Positions 8,853 to 17,132 of a stretch of DNA of 64,000 nucleotides are shown piece after piece (the first letter of the stretch is position 1; every line of letters starts with the position of its first letter). Below the pieces are notes generated by a model. It ran no database searches. It saw nothing but the letters and a program-made list of their open reading frames with translations, and was not told the origin of the DNA. A program made the position numbers and the translations under genes. This DNA is from Phreatobacter oligotrophus (lineage in GTDB: Bacteria; Pseudomonadota; Alphaproteobacteria; Rhizobiales; Phreatobacteraceae): NCBI RefSeq assembly GCF_003046185.1, contig NZ_PZZL01000002.1:62001-126000 (forward strand), in the 5' to 3' direction.

Positions 8853-9506
8853 ATGACCAGCCAGACGCCCGATCCGCTGATCTACGTGGTCGAGATCGAC
8901 CTGCCGCCGGAGGATGGCCCGCGGTCGCTCGCCACCTTCAGCCGCTGGTACGCGAACGTCCATGCGCCGCATCTCTATGAGGCGGGCTTCACCACCTGCA
9001 CCTCCTACCGGGCGGTGCGCGGCGGCATGGGCATCGTCGACATCTACCAGGCGCCGGACTGGTTGGTCTTTGCCGGCGAGCGCTTCGCCCGCTACCGGCA
9101 GGTCGCGGCCGCCGACCCGCATCTGCCGCTCTTCATGGCCGGCATCGCCAACCGCCGCACGCCCTATGTCGCGGTGGACGGCCTTGCTGCTGCGGCACCG
9201 CTTGCCAGCGACTGGATAGCGCTATGGCGCTTTTCCGCTGGCACAGAGCTGTTTGCGGAGACCCAGGCCTGGCTAGCGGCCACAGGGTTCACGGCGCGGC
9301 TCCTTCGGCGCACCCGCGAGGCGCCGACCGGCGGGTCCGACCGGCCCAACGCCGCGCTGCTCATCGAGAGCCGATCCAAGCCGCTGGAGGCCTTGCCCGT
9401 GGATGCGCCGCAGGCCTTGCGGGCCGCCGTGGTGGCGGCCGAGCCCTTCGCCGGTTATCGCCTCTACCCCTGGCCGGACGATGCCCGCCTGATGAACCCG
9501 GGCTGA
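8853..9506 (+). CDS. Two-domain ferredoxin-fold-like protein of unknown function
   Basis: 217 residues from ATG 8853, with GACGAGG just upstream. The N-terminal half (YVVEIDLP, then FSRWYANVHAPHLYEAGFTTCTSYR) resembles EthD/DUF4286-like dimeric alpha-beta barrel proteins, where a conserved His follows the first strand. The C-terminal half (WIALWRFSAGTELFAETQAWLAATGF and ending AGYRLYPW) looks like a second, diverged copy of the same fold. A small-molecule-binding or enzymatic role is possible, but nothing in the neighbourhood identifies the ligand. Confidence 0.65.
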   Translation: MTSQTPDPLIYVVEIDLPPEDGPRSLATFSRWYANVHAPHLYEAGFTTCTSYRAVRGGMGIVDIYQAPDWLVFAGERFARYRQVAAADPHLPLFMAGIANRRTPYVAVDGLAAAAPLASDWIALWRFSAGTELFAETQAWLAATGFTARLLRRTREAPTGGSDRPNAALLIESRSKPLEALPVDAPQALRAAVVAAEPFAGYRLYPWPDDARLMNPG

Positions 9507-9615
9507 CGGACCCGGGCGCCAAAGGTTAACGAGGCGTTTGCACTAACGAAGCGTTCACGAAATCCCGCCTATTGTCCGGATCGAGCCCTATCGCCTGACC
9601 GGTCATCCCCACCGA

Positions 9616-10695
9616 ATGTCCTCCCCGCGTCTTCCCAGCGTCCAGCGACTGATCGGCCTTGCGCGGTCGAACGGCGTGGACGTGCGGCCGACGCTGCTGC
9701 GGGTGATCGTCGATCAGTTCGTCGCCGAGGCGCAGCATCCGGCCGCGGAGGTGACGCGCTTCGCCGAACTGGTGGTGAACCTCCTGCCGCGGGCGAGCGA
9801 GGCGGACCGCGCCATCGTCGCGGAAAAGCTTGCCGATCATCCGCAGACTCCGACCGTGGTGGCGCGCGCGCTGGCGCAGGATGCGGGCGCCATTGCGCGG
9901 CCGATCCTTGCCCGCTGCCGCGCCCTCTCCGACGACGACCTCTTCCTCGCCGTGCGATCTGGTGACGGCGAAAAGGCGCTGGCCGTGGCCGAGCGCGAGG
10001 ATATCGGCCTTGCCGCGCTGGTCGCGCTTGAGGACATGGACGATCCTGCCATCCGCACGGCGCTCGCCGCCCGCATCGGCCGCAGCCTGCCGGCGCCTGC
10101 GCCGCGGCGGCCGAAGCCGGCCGATCTCGGCCAGCGGTTCCTCGCGGCCGCGACGGCGCAGCGCGAGACCATGCTGGCCGAACTGGCTCTCGCCGGAGAG
10201 ACATTGCCCCCCGGGCTCGGGCCGAAGAGCGCCGGGCTGGACCTCGAGACCGCCGCCCTGTCGCGGCGCGAGGGCGCCCTCGCCGAGGCGCTCACCCGCA
10301 CCTTCCTCTTTGACACGCGGACCGCGGCCGCCGTTGCCGGTGATCCCGGCGGCGAGCCGCTGGTGGTCTGCGCCCGCGCCCTCGACCTTGGCCGCGAGGC
10401 GACGATGCGGATGCTGCTCTTCGCCCATGAGGCGATCGGCACGTCGGTGGACCGGATCTACGGCCTCGCCTCGCTCTACCAGGCGATCCCCCGCGCGGCG
10501 GCAGTGGCTCTGGTGCGCTCGTGGCAGGCGGCGGCGGTGGCCGAGACGGCATCGCGGAGCGGGCGTCACCAGCCGGTCATGGCGAGCGATGCGTCGGACC
10601 GGGTCGGGGCCCGCCAGGCGGCGAGCGTCGCCGCGCGGTCGATGCCGAGGACGCCGGTCGCGCGGCCGGGGAGCCTGCGCCTGCCGAAGGCGTGA
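9616..10695 (+). CDS. DUF2336 domain protein
   Basis: 359 residues, Ala/Leu/Arg-rich and all-helical by inspection. Repeating helix pairs (e.g. ADRAIVAEKLADHPQTPTVVARALAQD and DDPAIRTALAARIG) resemble the HEAT-like DUF2336 repeats of alphaproteobacteria. The family function is not established; repeats of this kind usually mediate protein contacts. Upstream, GTTAACGAGGCGTTTG near 9526 resembles a weak CtrA-type site. The 3' end is followed by a GC-rich inverted-repeat element. Confidence 0.75.
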   Translation: MSSPRLPSVQRLIGLARSNGVDVRPTLLRVIVDQFVAEAQHPAAEVTRFAELVVNLLPRASEADRAIVAEKLADHPQTPTVVARALAQDAGAIARPILARCRALSDDDLFLAVRSGDGEKALAVAEREDIGLAALVALEDMDDPAIRTALAARIGRSLPAPAPRRPKPADLGQRFLAAATAQRETMLAELALAGETLPPGLGPKSAGLDLETAALSRREGALAEALTRTFLFDTRTAAAVAGDPGGEPLVVCARALDLGREATMRMLLFAHEAIGTSVDRIYGLASLYQAIPRAAAVALVRSWQAAAVAETASRSGRHQPVMASDASDRVGARQAASVAARSMPRTPVARPGSLRLPKA

Positions 10696-10707
10696 GGCGG
10701 GTTCAGG

Positions 10708-10858
10708 CCCCTCACCCTTCCCTCTCCCCGCAGGCGGGGAGAGGGGAACCATGACGTCGCGCCCCATCTGAACCGAGCCGCCAGGCAGGGCCGCTGTCGA
10801 GCAGACGCCACGCTGTTGCCCCCTCTGCCCGCAGGCGGGGAGAGGGAAGGGTGAGGGG
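10708..10858. repeat. Intergenic inverted-repeat element, class A, copy 1
   Basis: About 151 bp bounded by near-perfect terminal inverted repeats: CCCCTCACCCTTCCCTCTCC at the left and its complement at the right. Each end also carries an internal GC hairpin (CCCCGCAGGCGGGG). The central ~65 bp is not palindromic. A second copy with the same ends and a similar inner right flank (GCTGTTGCCCC) lies at 18197-18349. No coding capacity. It resembles a non-autonomous, MITE-like or REP-type intergenic repeat. Confidence 0.8.
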
Positions 10859-10890
10859 CAACCATCCCCCAAGATCCGAAATCTGAGCCC

Positions 10891-11241
10891 TCAGGTCCGG
10901 GCGATGTCGAGGAAGCTGCGCCCGTCGCGATCGTCCACGTCGACGATCCACAGGTCCGGGTCGAAGCGAATCTCGCGGTCCAGCTTGTCGCGGACCTTCT
11001 CTTCCTCGACGAAGATCTCCGGCCAGGCAGCCACGAAGAGGCGGTCCTCCGGCCTGTCCTCGCCGAAGACCGATTGCGGGGCCTGGAGAAAGAGCGCCAC
11101 CAGACGGTCGCTGGCGCGGGACACGGTCACGGCGATGGCGCCGGCCTCCTCGGCGCCGCGCCGGCGCAGCGTGGCAAAGCCGCCCTCCAGTCCGACGCGG
11201 CGGATGAAGGCGGAAACCCAGAAGCCGGAGGTGACGCGCAT
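10891..11241 (-). CDS. DUF1491 family protein
   Basis: 116 residues starting MRVTSGFWVSAFIRRV, followed by GGFATLRRRGAEEAGAIAV, the signature of DUF1491 in Rhizobiales. The frame stays open upstream to 11487, but that extension is only low-complexity Arg/Pro residues antisense to nothing conserved, so the ATG at 11241 is preferred. It is 13 bp downstream of the peptidoglycan-binding gene on the same strand, so it is the third gene of a kinase - PG-binding - DUF1491 operon. Function unknown. Confidence 0.85.
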   Translation of the reverse strand: MRVTSGFWVSAFIRRVGLEGGFATLRRRGAEEAGAIAVTVSRASDRLVALFLQAPQSVFGEDRPEDRLFVAAWPEIFVEEEKVRDKLDREIRFDPDLWIVDVDDRDGRSFLDIART

Positions 11242-11254
11242 CGCCGCCGTCCCG

Positions 11255-12004
11255 TCAGGGCCGGCGCGGACCGGTATCGGCAGCGATGAGATCGCCGATG
11301 GAGCGCTCGCGGGCGGCAGGCGCCGGACGCGGGGCCGGAGCCTGGGCCGGACGACCGTTCTGGCCGATGAGGTCGGCGATGGATTGCGGGCCCTGCGGCG
11401 CGGCCGCCTGGGCAGTGCGCTGCGGCGCAGGCGCCGGAGCGGCGGGCGCCTGGGGGCGAGCAGCAGCCGTCGCGGCGGGGCCGCCACGCTTCAGCTTGGC
11501 GAGGAGCGCCTCGGAGGCCTCGCCGGTGACAGCCAGCCGCGCCTCGGTCTCGAAGCGGCGGATGGCGGCCTCGGTCTTCGGGCCGGTGACTCCGTCGACG
11601 GCGCCGTCATAGAGCTTGCGGCGGACCAGTTCGCGCTGCACGTCGGCGACGATCTCGGAACGGCCACGGGTGGCAGGTGCGGCCGCGGCGGGAGCGGCAG
11701 GCGCCGGGGCCGCCTCGGCGGGACGCTGGGCGATGCTGGCGGTCTGCTGCACATCGGCTGGGCGGGCGACGGGCACCGGGGTCGGCGCCACCACGGCGGC
11801 CGCGAAGAGCGGGGCGGGATGCGGGCCGGTCTGGCGCATCAGCGCATTGCCGATGATGCCGAGGCCGATGAGCGCGAGCGCGCCGAGGGCGAGGCGGTCG
11901 CCCCAGTCCTGGCCGGTCAGGCGCTGCAGCAGCGAACGGTCGTCCTCGGCCGCCTGCGGGCTGCGGGGATCGAGGTCATCGTCATTCCAGGTGGCGTCAC
12001 GCAA
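11255..12004 (-). CDS. Membrane-anchored peptidoglycan-binding domain protein
   Basis: 249 residues. There is an acidic cytoplasmic head (NDDDLDPRS), one transmembrane segment (ALGALALIGLGIIGNAL), an Ala/Pro-rich linker, then a PG_binding_1-like domain (VADVQRELVRRKLYDGAVDGV, TEAAIRRFE). It ends in an Ala/Pro/Gln-rich tail with two similar motifs, SIADLIGQNG and SIGDLIAADT. I place the start at TTG 12004: CAGGAGGG sits about 8 nt upstream, and the codon overlaps the end of the kinase gene by 8 bp. That points to translational coupling. It probably binds the cell wall in the periplasm. Confidence 0.82.
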   Translation of the reverse strand: MRDATWNDDDLDPRSPQAAEDDRSLLQRLTGQDWGDRLALGALALIGLGIIGNALMRQTGPHPAPLFAAAVVAPTPVPVARPADVQQTASIAQRPAEAAPAPAAPAAAAPATRGRSEIVADVQRELVRRKLYDGAVDGVTGPKTEAAIRRFETEARLAVTGEASEALLAKLKRGGPAATAAARPQAPAAPAPAPQRTAQAAAPQGPQSIADLIGQNGRPAQAPAPRPAPAARERSIGDLIAADTGPRRP

Positions 12005-13862
12005 TTTTCCGTCCCTCCTGGAAGGTCTGTGCGGCCGTGGCCCGGTCCTCGCTGCGCGCGACGGGAAGCTGCGCCACCGCACCGGCGCCGTGGGCCTCGC
12101 AATCCATGGGCATGCGCAGGGTCACGCGGGTGCCGCGGCCAAGCTGCGACGTGATCTCGATGCGGCCGCCATGCAGTTCGGCGAGGCCCTTGACCACGGA
12201 GAGGCCGAGGCCGGTGCCGTCATAGGCGCGGTCATAGCTGGAGCGCGCCTGGAAGAAGGGGCTGCCGAGCCGCGGCAGGTCAGCCTCGGCGATGCCGATG
12301 CCGGTGTCGGTCACGGCGAGCGACAGGAACGCGCCGTCACGGCGCAGGCTGACCGTCACCGAGCCGCCGGGCTTGGTGAACTTCACGGCATTGGCGACGA
12401 GGTTGAGGAGGATCTGGCGATAGGCGCGCTTGTCGCCGACCACCTCGTCGAAGCTCTCCGGCAGGTCGGCGGAGAGCGCGACGCCGCCGGCCTCGGCCTT
12501 GAGCTCGACCAGCTGCATGCACTGGTTCACCAGCGGCGCAAGAGCGAAGGGCTCCGGCGTGATCTCGAAATGGCCGCTCTCGATCTTGGACATGTCGAGG
12601 ATCGAATTGACGAGGTTCAGGAGGTGCTCGCCCGAGTCATGGATCAGCGTCGCATATTCATGGCGGCGCGCCTGGTCGAGCCGCATGGCCTCCTCGTGCA
12701 TCAGCATCTCGGAGAAGCCGTTGATGGCGTTCAGCGGCGTGCGCAGTTCGTGGCTGACATTGGCGAGGAAGCGGCCGCGGGCCTCGTTGGCGCGATCGGC
12801 CTCCTCGCGGGCGGCGTCGACGGCGGCCTCGTGGCGCTTGCGCTCGGAGACGTCGCGCAGCACGGACACGACCTGCTGGCTCTCGCCGGAGCCACTCAAC
12901 GGGCGGCTGCGCATCTCGACCCAGGTGAAGGTCGGCTGGCCATCGGCGGCATCGCCACGGCGCAGGCGGAACTCGGCGGCGGCCTCGACCTTGCGGGAGG
13001 CGGCGATGGAGAGGGCGTTCAGATAGGCCGGCCGGTCGGCGACATGGACGCGGTCGAAGAGGCTCTGGCCGTGCAGGGCGTAGGAGGGCACGCCGAGGAC
13101 GCGCTCGGCGGCAGGCGAGGCGAAGACGACCGCGCCATTGCGGGCGTGGCAGGTGACGAGGTCCGTCATGTTCTCGGCGAGGAGCCGGTAGCGCTGCTCG
13201 CCGGAGGAGGTCACCTCCTCGCCGGTGCGGCTCACCATGGCGGCCGAGAGCGCCAGGCTGATGGCATAGACGATGGCCGCGGCGACGGAGGCGAAGGCGG
13301 CGACGGCCAGGTGCTCCGGCGGCAGGCCGACCGCGGGCAGCGCGCTGCCATATTGCGCGGCGGCGATGAACGTCACGGCGGCGAGCACCATGCCACCGGC
13401 CGCCGCGACGACGCGGCGGGCGCCGGAGAGCACCGCCTCGGCGGGCACCAGGGCGAACCAGATGACGATGAAGGAGGAGAGGCCGCCGGACAACAGCGCG
13501 ATGAGCGTGACGATACCGGTCAGCGCTGCGGCCGAGAACAGATGCGCCTGTTCATAGGCGCCGGTGCGCGACAGGAAGGCGGCGATCGCGATGGGCAGGA
13601 CGAGCCAGCCGAAGGCGATGGTCTCGACCGGGCCGGGCACGCCCTTGAAGGCGAGGTAGAGCGGCAGGGCGGAAAGCGCCAGCAGGCCGGGAATCATGCG
13701 GGTGGCGATGAAGGCCCGGTGCCGGGCGAAGACCACGGGATCCACGGTCGCGGCCGGATGGACCAGGCCGTCGAGATAGGACCTCACAGAATGGATCAAC
13801 GCGCTTTCACGCAACGCACGCACCCCGAACGCGGCATCCGCCGTTCTCACTTCGACGACCAT
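11997..13862 (-). CDS. PAS-domain sensor histidine kinase, DivJ/PleC-like
   Basis: About 621 residues from ATG 13862; ATG 13943 is an alternative start. It has six hydrophobic segments, then a PAS region (RYRLLAENMTDLVTC ... WVEMRSRPLSG ... VSVLRDVSERKR). The dimerisation/phospho-acceptor helix is NVSHELRTPLNAINGF, with His at about residue 371. An ATPase domain follows with ILLNLVANAVKFT (N box), DTGIGIAEADLPRLGSPFFQ (G1) and GTGLGLS (G2). This arrangement and G1 box resemble the DivJ/PleC kinases that phosphorylate DivK/PleD in alphaproteobacteria. No response regulator is adjacent. Its stop overlaps the start of the next gene. Confidence 0.88.
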   Translation of the reverse strand: MVVEVRTADAAFGVRALRESALIHSVRSYLDGLVHPAATVDPVVFARHRAFIATRMIPGLLALSALPLYLAFKGVPGPVETIAFGWLVLPIAIAAFLSRTGAYEQAHLFSAAALTGIVTLIALLSGGLSSFIVIWFALVPAEAVLSGARRVVAAAGGMVLAAVTFIAAAQYGSALPAVGLPPEHLAVAAFASVAAAIVYAISLALSAAMVSRTGEEVTSSGEQRYRLLAENMTDLVTCHARNGAVVFASPAAERVLGVPSYALHGQSLFDRVHVADRPAYLNALSIAASRKVEAAAEFRLRRGDAADGQPTFTWVEMRSRPLSGSGESQQVVSVLRDVSERKRHEAAVDAAREEADRANEARGRFLANVSHELRTPLNAINGFSEMLMHEEAMRLDQARRHEYATLIHDSGEHLLNLVNSILDMSKIESGHFEITPEPFALAPLVNQCMQLVELKAEAGGVALSADLPESFDEVVGDKRAYRQILLNLVANAVKFTKPGGSVTVSLRRDGAFLSLAVTDTGIGIAEADLPRLGSPFFQARSSYDRAYDGTGLGLSVVKGLAELHGGRIEITSQLGRGTRVTLRMPMDCEAHGAGAVAQLPVARSEDRATAAQTFQEGRKIA

Positions 13863-14168
13863 GACAGGGCGGCGTGAAGGAAACGCTAAGTCCGGGGGGT
13901 CCGAGGGGCTCTGTTCCACCGGGCGCGGCGTTTTGCGGGCCATGGTGAAAAAAGACTTTCGGGCCCGTCCCACAGCCCTGGCGTGTACCGGTGGCCGGCA
14001 AGGTGCATCAACCTTAATCGAATTTCCGCGATGCATTTGCGGCCCGTTCACCTTGTCCGCCAAGGCCTCGTTCATGGCTCGCGGGCCAGGATCGTCACAA
14101 CCGGAGCGGTGCCCTCGAGGCAAAAACGACCGCCCGGATACAGGGCTCCAGCGACCGGAAACGGCGTC

Positions 14169-14516
14169 ATGTCATTCCTCTTCAAGGCCGCCTTCTGGCT
14201 TGGCCTCGTCTTCTACGTGCTGCCGCCGTCGGCTCCTCTGCCGCCATCGGCCGGCACCACCCTGCCAAGCTCTGGCGAGGTCGCGACCGCCGTCATCCGC
14301 GGCGCGACGCAGCTGTGCCGCGACCATGCCGAGACCTGCGCCCGCGGCGCCGGCCTCGTCACCGACACGGTGCAGCGCGAGCTGATCGGCGCCTCGACGC
14401 CGGCGGCCCATGACACGCTGACCCCGGCGGACCGCGAAGTGCCCTTCGGCGGCGTCCAGCCTCCCGTCGGTTCAGCGCCGCTGCGCGCGCCGCTGCCGCC
14501 CCGCCGGCCGGCCTGA
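14169..14516 (+). CDS. Small exported/membrane protein, DUF5330-like
   Basis: 115 residues. The N-terminus MSFLFKAAFWLGLVFYVLPP is a hydrophobic anchor. The middle has a Cys pair (QLCRDHAETCARGAG) and a helix (VTDTVQREL), with a Pro-rich tail ending LPPRRPA. Length, N-terminal sequence and Cys pattern resemble DUF5330 proteins of Rhizobiales; that match is from memory and moderate. The frame is open upstream, but only this ATG puts the hydrophobic segment first. It is divergent from the histidine kinase gene and followed by sufE 38 bp later. Confidence 0.6.
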   Translation: MSFLFKAAFWLGLVFYVLPPSAPLPPSAGTTLPSSGEVATAVIRGATQLCRDHAETCARGAGLVTDTVQRELIGASTPAAHDTLTPADREVPFGGVQPPVGSAPLRAPLPPRRPA

Positions 14517-14554
14517 CCCTTTGTTTCGGGGAGGGGGCGGTCTATATGCCCCCC

Positions 14555-14992
14555 ATGAGCCAGACCGCCCTGCCCTCGATCGACGAGATCAAAGACGCCT
14601 TCGCCCTGATCGATGACTGGGAGGAGCGCTACCGCTATCTCATCGAGATCGGCAAGGCGCTGCCCGGGCTACCTGAGGCGCAGCGCACCGAAGACAACCG
14701 CGTGAAGGGCTGCGCCAGCAATGTCTGGGTGGTCACCCATGTCGACCGGCCCGGACCCGACGCCGTCATCACCTTCGAGGGCGAAAGCGACGCCCATATC
14801 GTCAAGGGGCTGGTGGCGCTGACCCTCGCCTATTATTCGGGCCGTCCGGCGCGCGAGGTCGCGACCGACGACGCCTTCGGCCTGTTTCGCTCCTTCGGCC
14901 TCGAGCAGCACCTCACCCCGCAGCGCTCCAACGGCGTGCGGTCGATGATCGACCGCATCCGCCGCGACGCCGCCGCCGCGACGGCGAGCTGA
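14555..14992 (+). CDS. sufE: SufE family sulfur-acceptor protein
   Basis: 145 residues. SufE accepts persulfide sulfur from the cysteine desulfurase SufS and passes it to Fe-S cluster assembly in the cytoplasm. The catalytic Cys lies in DNRVKGCASNVWV; YRYLIEIGKALP and LALTLAYYSGRP are further family landmarks. A GGGGAGGGGG site precedes it. An ATG at 14546 adds three residues and is equally possible. No sufS/BCD genes are in the window. The last codons and stop fall inside a 33-bp sequence repeated at 16443-16475. Confidence 0.93.
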   Translation: MSQTALPSIDEIKDAFALIDDWEERYRYLIEIGKALPGLPEAQRTEDNRVKGCASNVWVVTHVDRPGPDAVITFEGESDAHIVKGLVALTLAYYSGRPAREVATDDAFGLFRSFGLEQHLTPQRSNGVRSMIDRIRRDAAAATAS

Positions 14993-15007
14993 TCAGGCAC
15001 CGAGCGC
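14975..15007. repeat. Left 33-bp direct repeat flanking AT-rich island
   Basis: Matches 16443-16475 at 31 of 33 positions, same orientation. It covers the last five sense codons and TGA of sufE and the palindrome TGATCA, in which the sufE stop abuts a minus-strand stop. On the minus strand it encodes ALGA-stop, like the haloacid dehalogenase C-terminus, so it carries the ends of both convergent genes. Confidence 0.85.
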
Positions 15008-15134
15008 AGTAACCGCTTTGCGCGGGAAGTAGAACTTCCTGCGGCGGGTCGTAAAGCCGCATGCGGTAATTACCCATGGTTGCAAACCTCCGAGCTTCGC
15101 GCGATTCTTCTCGGGCGTCTCGGAGGGATCATCC

Positions 15135-16322
15135 ATGAAGAAGTTTTTTTGGGGGGCGGCGCGGATGTTCCGGGAGGTCATTCACCGAAACCCAGTTCCA
15201 TCGATCTCCCTCGGGCAAATCAAAATTGATATCCCCACAGATATTGGGGCTTTCTTCATTAATCCGACACGGTTCGGATTTGACATAGATGATAAAACAA
15301 CCCCATTTTATTCGGAAGATACACATTTTCTTGAGAGATGCTATTCTAGTGAAACAAAACCCGATTTGCCGATACTTTATCGACAACTCACCGGCTTTGC
15401 TTCTCATAACATCCTTCCTGTGTTCTCGCCTTATCTCGACGCGACGGATGGGCAGATAGATGTTGTCGTCAACAGCACCCCGTACAGACTTCCGCCGATT
15501 CTCCATGAACATGGGGATCTGTCACTCCGCGCCCACAGGTCCCTGGGGCGCATCCGAACGCTCAAAGATGGGTCCGACGAAAACAACCGATCTCTACGTA
15601 TTATCGACGTCACGGAATCAAAAATAATCTGTCAGCCCGCTTTTTACTTTGATCAGATCGCCACTAATATCGTCATGGACTGGGACAGCGGCGCCCTCGG
15701 ACCTAGTACAACAATCAGGAATTCGATAGAAAAACCCGTGAAGGGCACACTAACCTCACTTCGGGATTCGGTTCTTGCAAACACACTTGGGGTTTGCGCG
15801 ATGTTTTACAATCGCGAGCTCAAACCACTCATTCGTGTTAGAAAGCCCAATCTCGGCGCCCTACCGAACGGAGGCCTCCATTGCACAGTATCAGGTGTAT
15901 ATTTATTTGATGATGAGCCTGGGCGTAATTATCATCTTCATGTACTAGGAAAGGGAATGGTACACGAGATAGAACGCGAGACGAAGCTTGATGAGAAGCA
16001 ATTCTTGTTTCTTCCTGTTGCGTTTGGTCGCGAACTTCCTCGAGGCGGAAAGCCTCAGCTTTTCTTTATAGCCATATCGCTAATTGACGACGATCGATTC
16101 TCTACATTGGCCTTGGAAGCCGAAGAAGCTGACGAATACACTCGCTTCGCCATTGCTGACGAAGGTCTTCATAAAGATGAAGATGGTCGATACTCTTATT
16201 TTAAGAAATACGATCCGCGAGTTTTTACGTATGAAGGTCTTGCATGTATATATATCTGTGAGAAATTTATTGAACTAAATAGAAATGAACTACTTCGTCG
16301 AATTCGTGATTTCAATGATTGA
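15135..16322 (+). CDS. Unknown protein in AT-rich island, possible Nudix-like fold
   Basis: 395 residues, clearly AT-richer and with different codon use (ATA, AAA, TTT common) than every neighbour, so probably acquired. The start at 15135 has GGAGGG 7 nt upstream. I do not recognise a named family. The stretch from about residue 215 (LANTLGVCAMFYNREL, then VRKPNLGALPNGGLHCTVSGV) reads like the first strands of a Nudix domain. HEIERETKL then aligns with the Nudix box core (REUxEExGU) with several catalytic positions changed, followed by GRELPRGGKPQLFF. The N-terminal ~200 residues are of unknown fold. No partner gene accompanies it. Nudix kinship is inference. Confidence 0.75.
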   Translation: MKKFFWGAARMFREVIHRNPVPSISLGQIKIDIPTDIGAFFINPTRFGFDIDDKTTPFYSEDTHFLERCYSSETKPDLPILYRQLTGFASHNILPVFSPYLDATDGQIDVVVNSTPYRLPPILHEHGDLSLRAHRSLGRIRTLKDGSDENNRSLRIIDVTESKIICQPAFYFDQIATNIVMDWDSGALGPSTTIRNSIEKPVKGTLTSLRDSVLANTLGVCAMFYNRELKPLIRVRKPNLGALPNGGLHCTVSGVYLFDDEPGRNYHLHVLGKGMVHEIERETKLDEKQFLFLPVAFGRELPRGGKPQLFFIAISLIDDDRFSTLALEAEEADEYTRFAIADEGLHKDEDGRYSYFKKYDPRVFTYEGLACIYICEKFIELNRNELLRRIRDFND

Positions 16323-16442
16323 CATTGCGCCATGCTCACATTCCTCCCCCTCGCTTGGCCGCGCCCGTAGAACCCGGAAGTTCATGGTGACGGCTGCAGA
16401 CGGCAAGATATATCGCGCAGCGTGCTTCTGCGATGGTATGAA
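16323..16442. other. Right end of island with partial copy of aminotransferase leader
   Basis: No gene seen. The segment from 16381 (TTCATGGTGACGGC onward, about 40 bp) resembles the leader of the branched-chain aminotransferase gene at 17229-17268, with about eight differences. Confidence 0.5.
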
Positions 16443-16475
16443 GCCGCGACGGCGGGCTGATCAGGCGCCGAGCGC
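16443..16475. repeat. Right 33-bp direct repeat flanking AT-rich island
   Basis: Partner of 14975-15007, with two mismatches in 33 bp. It includes the stop and last four codons of the haloacid dehalogenase gene, and just upstream of TGATCA a copy of the final sufE codons (Ala-Ala-Thr-Ala-Gly-stop versus Ala-Ala-Thr-Ala-Ser-stop). The 1435 bp between the copies contain only the unknown gene. Confidence 0.85.
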
Positions 16476-17132
16476 GGCCGCGAGGCCGGAGAGGTCGGTC
16501 AGGACCGCCTCGGGATCCCGGCCGGGATATTCATCGGGCATGCCGGTCCGGTTGATCCAGAAGGTGCGGAACCCGAAGGTCGCGGCGCCCGCGACGTCCC
16601 AGCGGTTGGACGAGACGAAGGCGATGTCGCCTGGGGCGGCCACGCCCGCGGCACGCAGGGCATGGTCGTAGACCGCCGCCACCGGCTTGTAGGCGGCGAC
16701 CGGTTCGACCGTCACCACATGATCGAGCAGCGGACCGATGCCCGAGGCGGCGATGGCCGCGTCGACCATGGCGCGCGTGCCGTTGGTGAAGATGGCGGTG
16801 GCCTTAGCCGCGCGCCTCAGCCGCTCCAGCGCGGGTACGACGTCGGGATAGGCGTCGAGGGTGCGATAGGCGGCGAGCAGCGCGCTGCGCAGGGCGGGAT
16901 CGCTGATGCCATGGCGCGCCAGGGCGAAGTCGAGGCCGCGCTCGGTCAGCGTCCAGAAATCGTCGAAGCCGCCCATCAGGGTGGTGATCCAGGAATATTC
17001 GAGCTGTTTCGTCCGCCACATCTGCGAGACGGGGCCTGCGAGGGGCCCCAGCGGCGCGCCGGCGCGCTCGACGGCCGAATGCACATCGAACAGCGTGCCG
17101 TAGGCGTCGAACATGACAGTGGTGGCGGTCAT
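16461..17132 (-). CDS. Haloacid dehalogenase, type II (HAD superfamily)
   Basis: 223 residues from ATG 17132 (MTATTVMFDAYGTLFDV). (S)-2-haloacid dehalogenases hydrolyse 2-haloalkanoates to hydroxy acids. Visible HAD motifs: nucleophile Asp in FDAYGTLFD (about residue 9), motif II IFTNGT, Lys in VAAYKPVAAVYDHALR, and SSNRWDVAGAATFGF, the dehalogenase-specific form of motif III/IV with Ser-Ser-Asn and Asp. The in-frame upstream extension to 17198 is unconserved. It is divergent from the aminotransferase at 17290. Its 3' end forms the right copy of the island-flanking repeat. Confidence 0.88.
   Translation of the reverse strand: MTATTVMFDAYGTLFDVHSAVERAGAPLGPLAGPVSQMWRTKQLEYSWITTLMGGFDDFWTLTERGLDFALARHGISDPALRSALLAAYRTLDAYPDVVPALERLRRAAKATAIFTNGTRAMVDAAIAASGIGPLLDHVVTVEPVAAYKPVAAVYDHALRAAGVAAPGDIAFVSSNRWDVAGAATFGFRTFWINRTGMPDEYPGRDPEAVLTDLSGLAAALGA

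Noticed and set aside
10708-10858. Insertion sequence ends
   Set aside because: No transposase ORF lies between the inverted repeats, only ~65 bp; treated as a non-autonomous intergenic repeat.
14993-15136. Short minus-strand ORF ending ALGA next to sufE
   Set aside because: Its end is the duplicated dehalogenase C-terminus, and the rest has no ribosome binding site or family similarity; it is explained by the 33-bp repeat.
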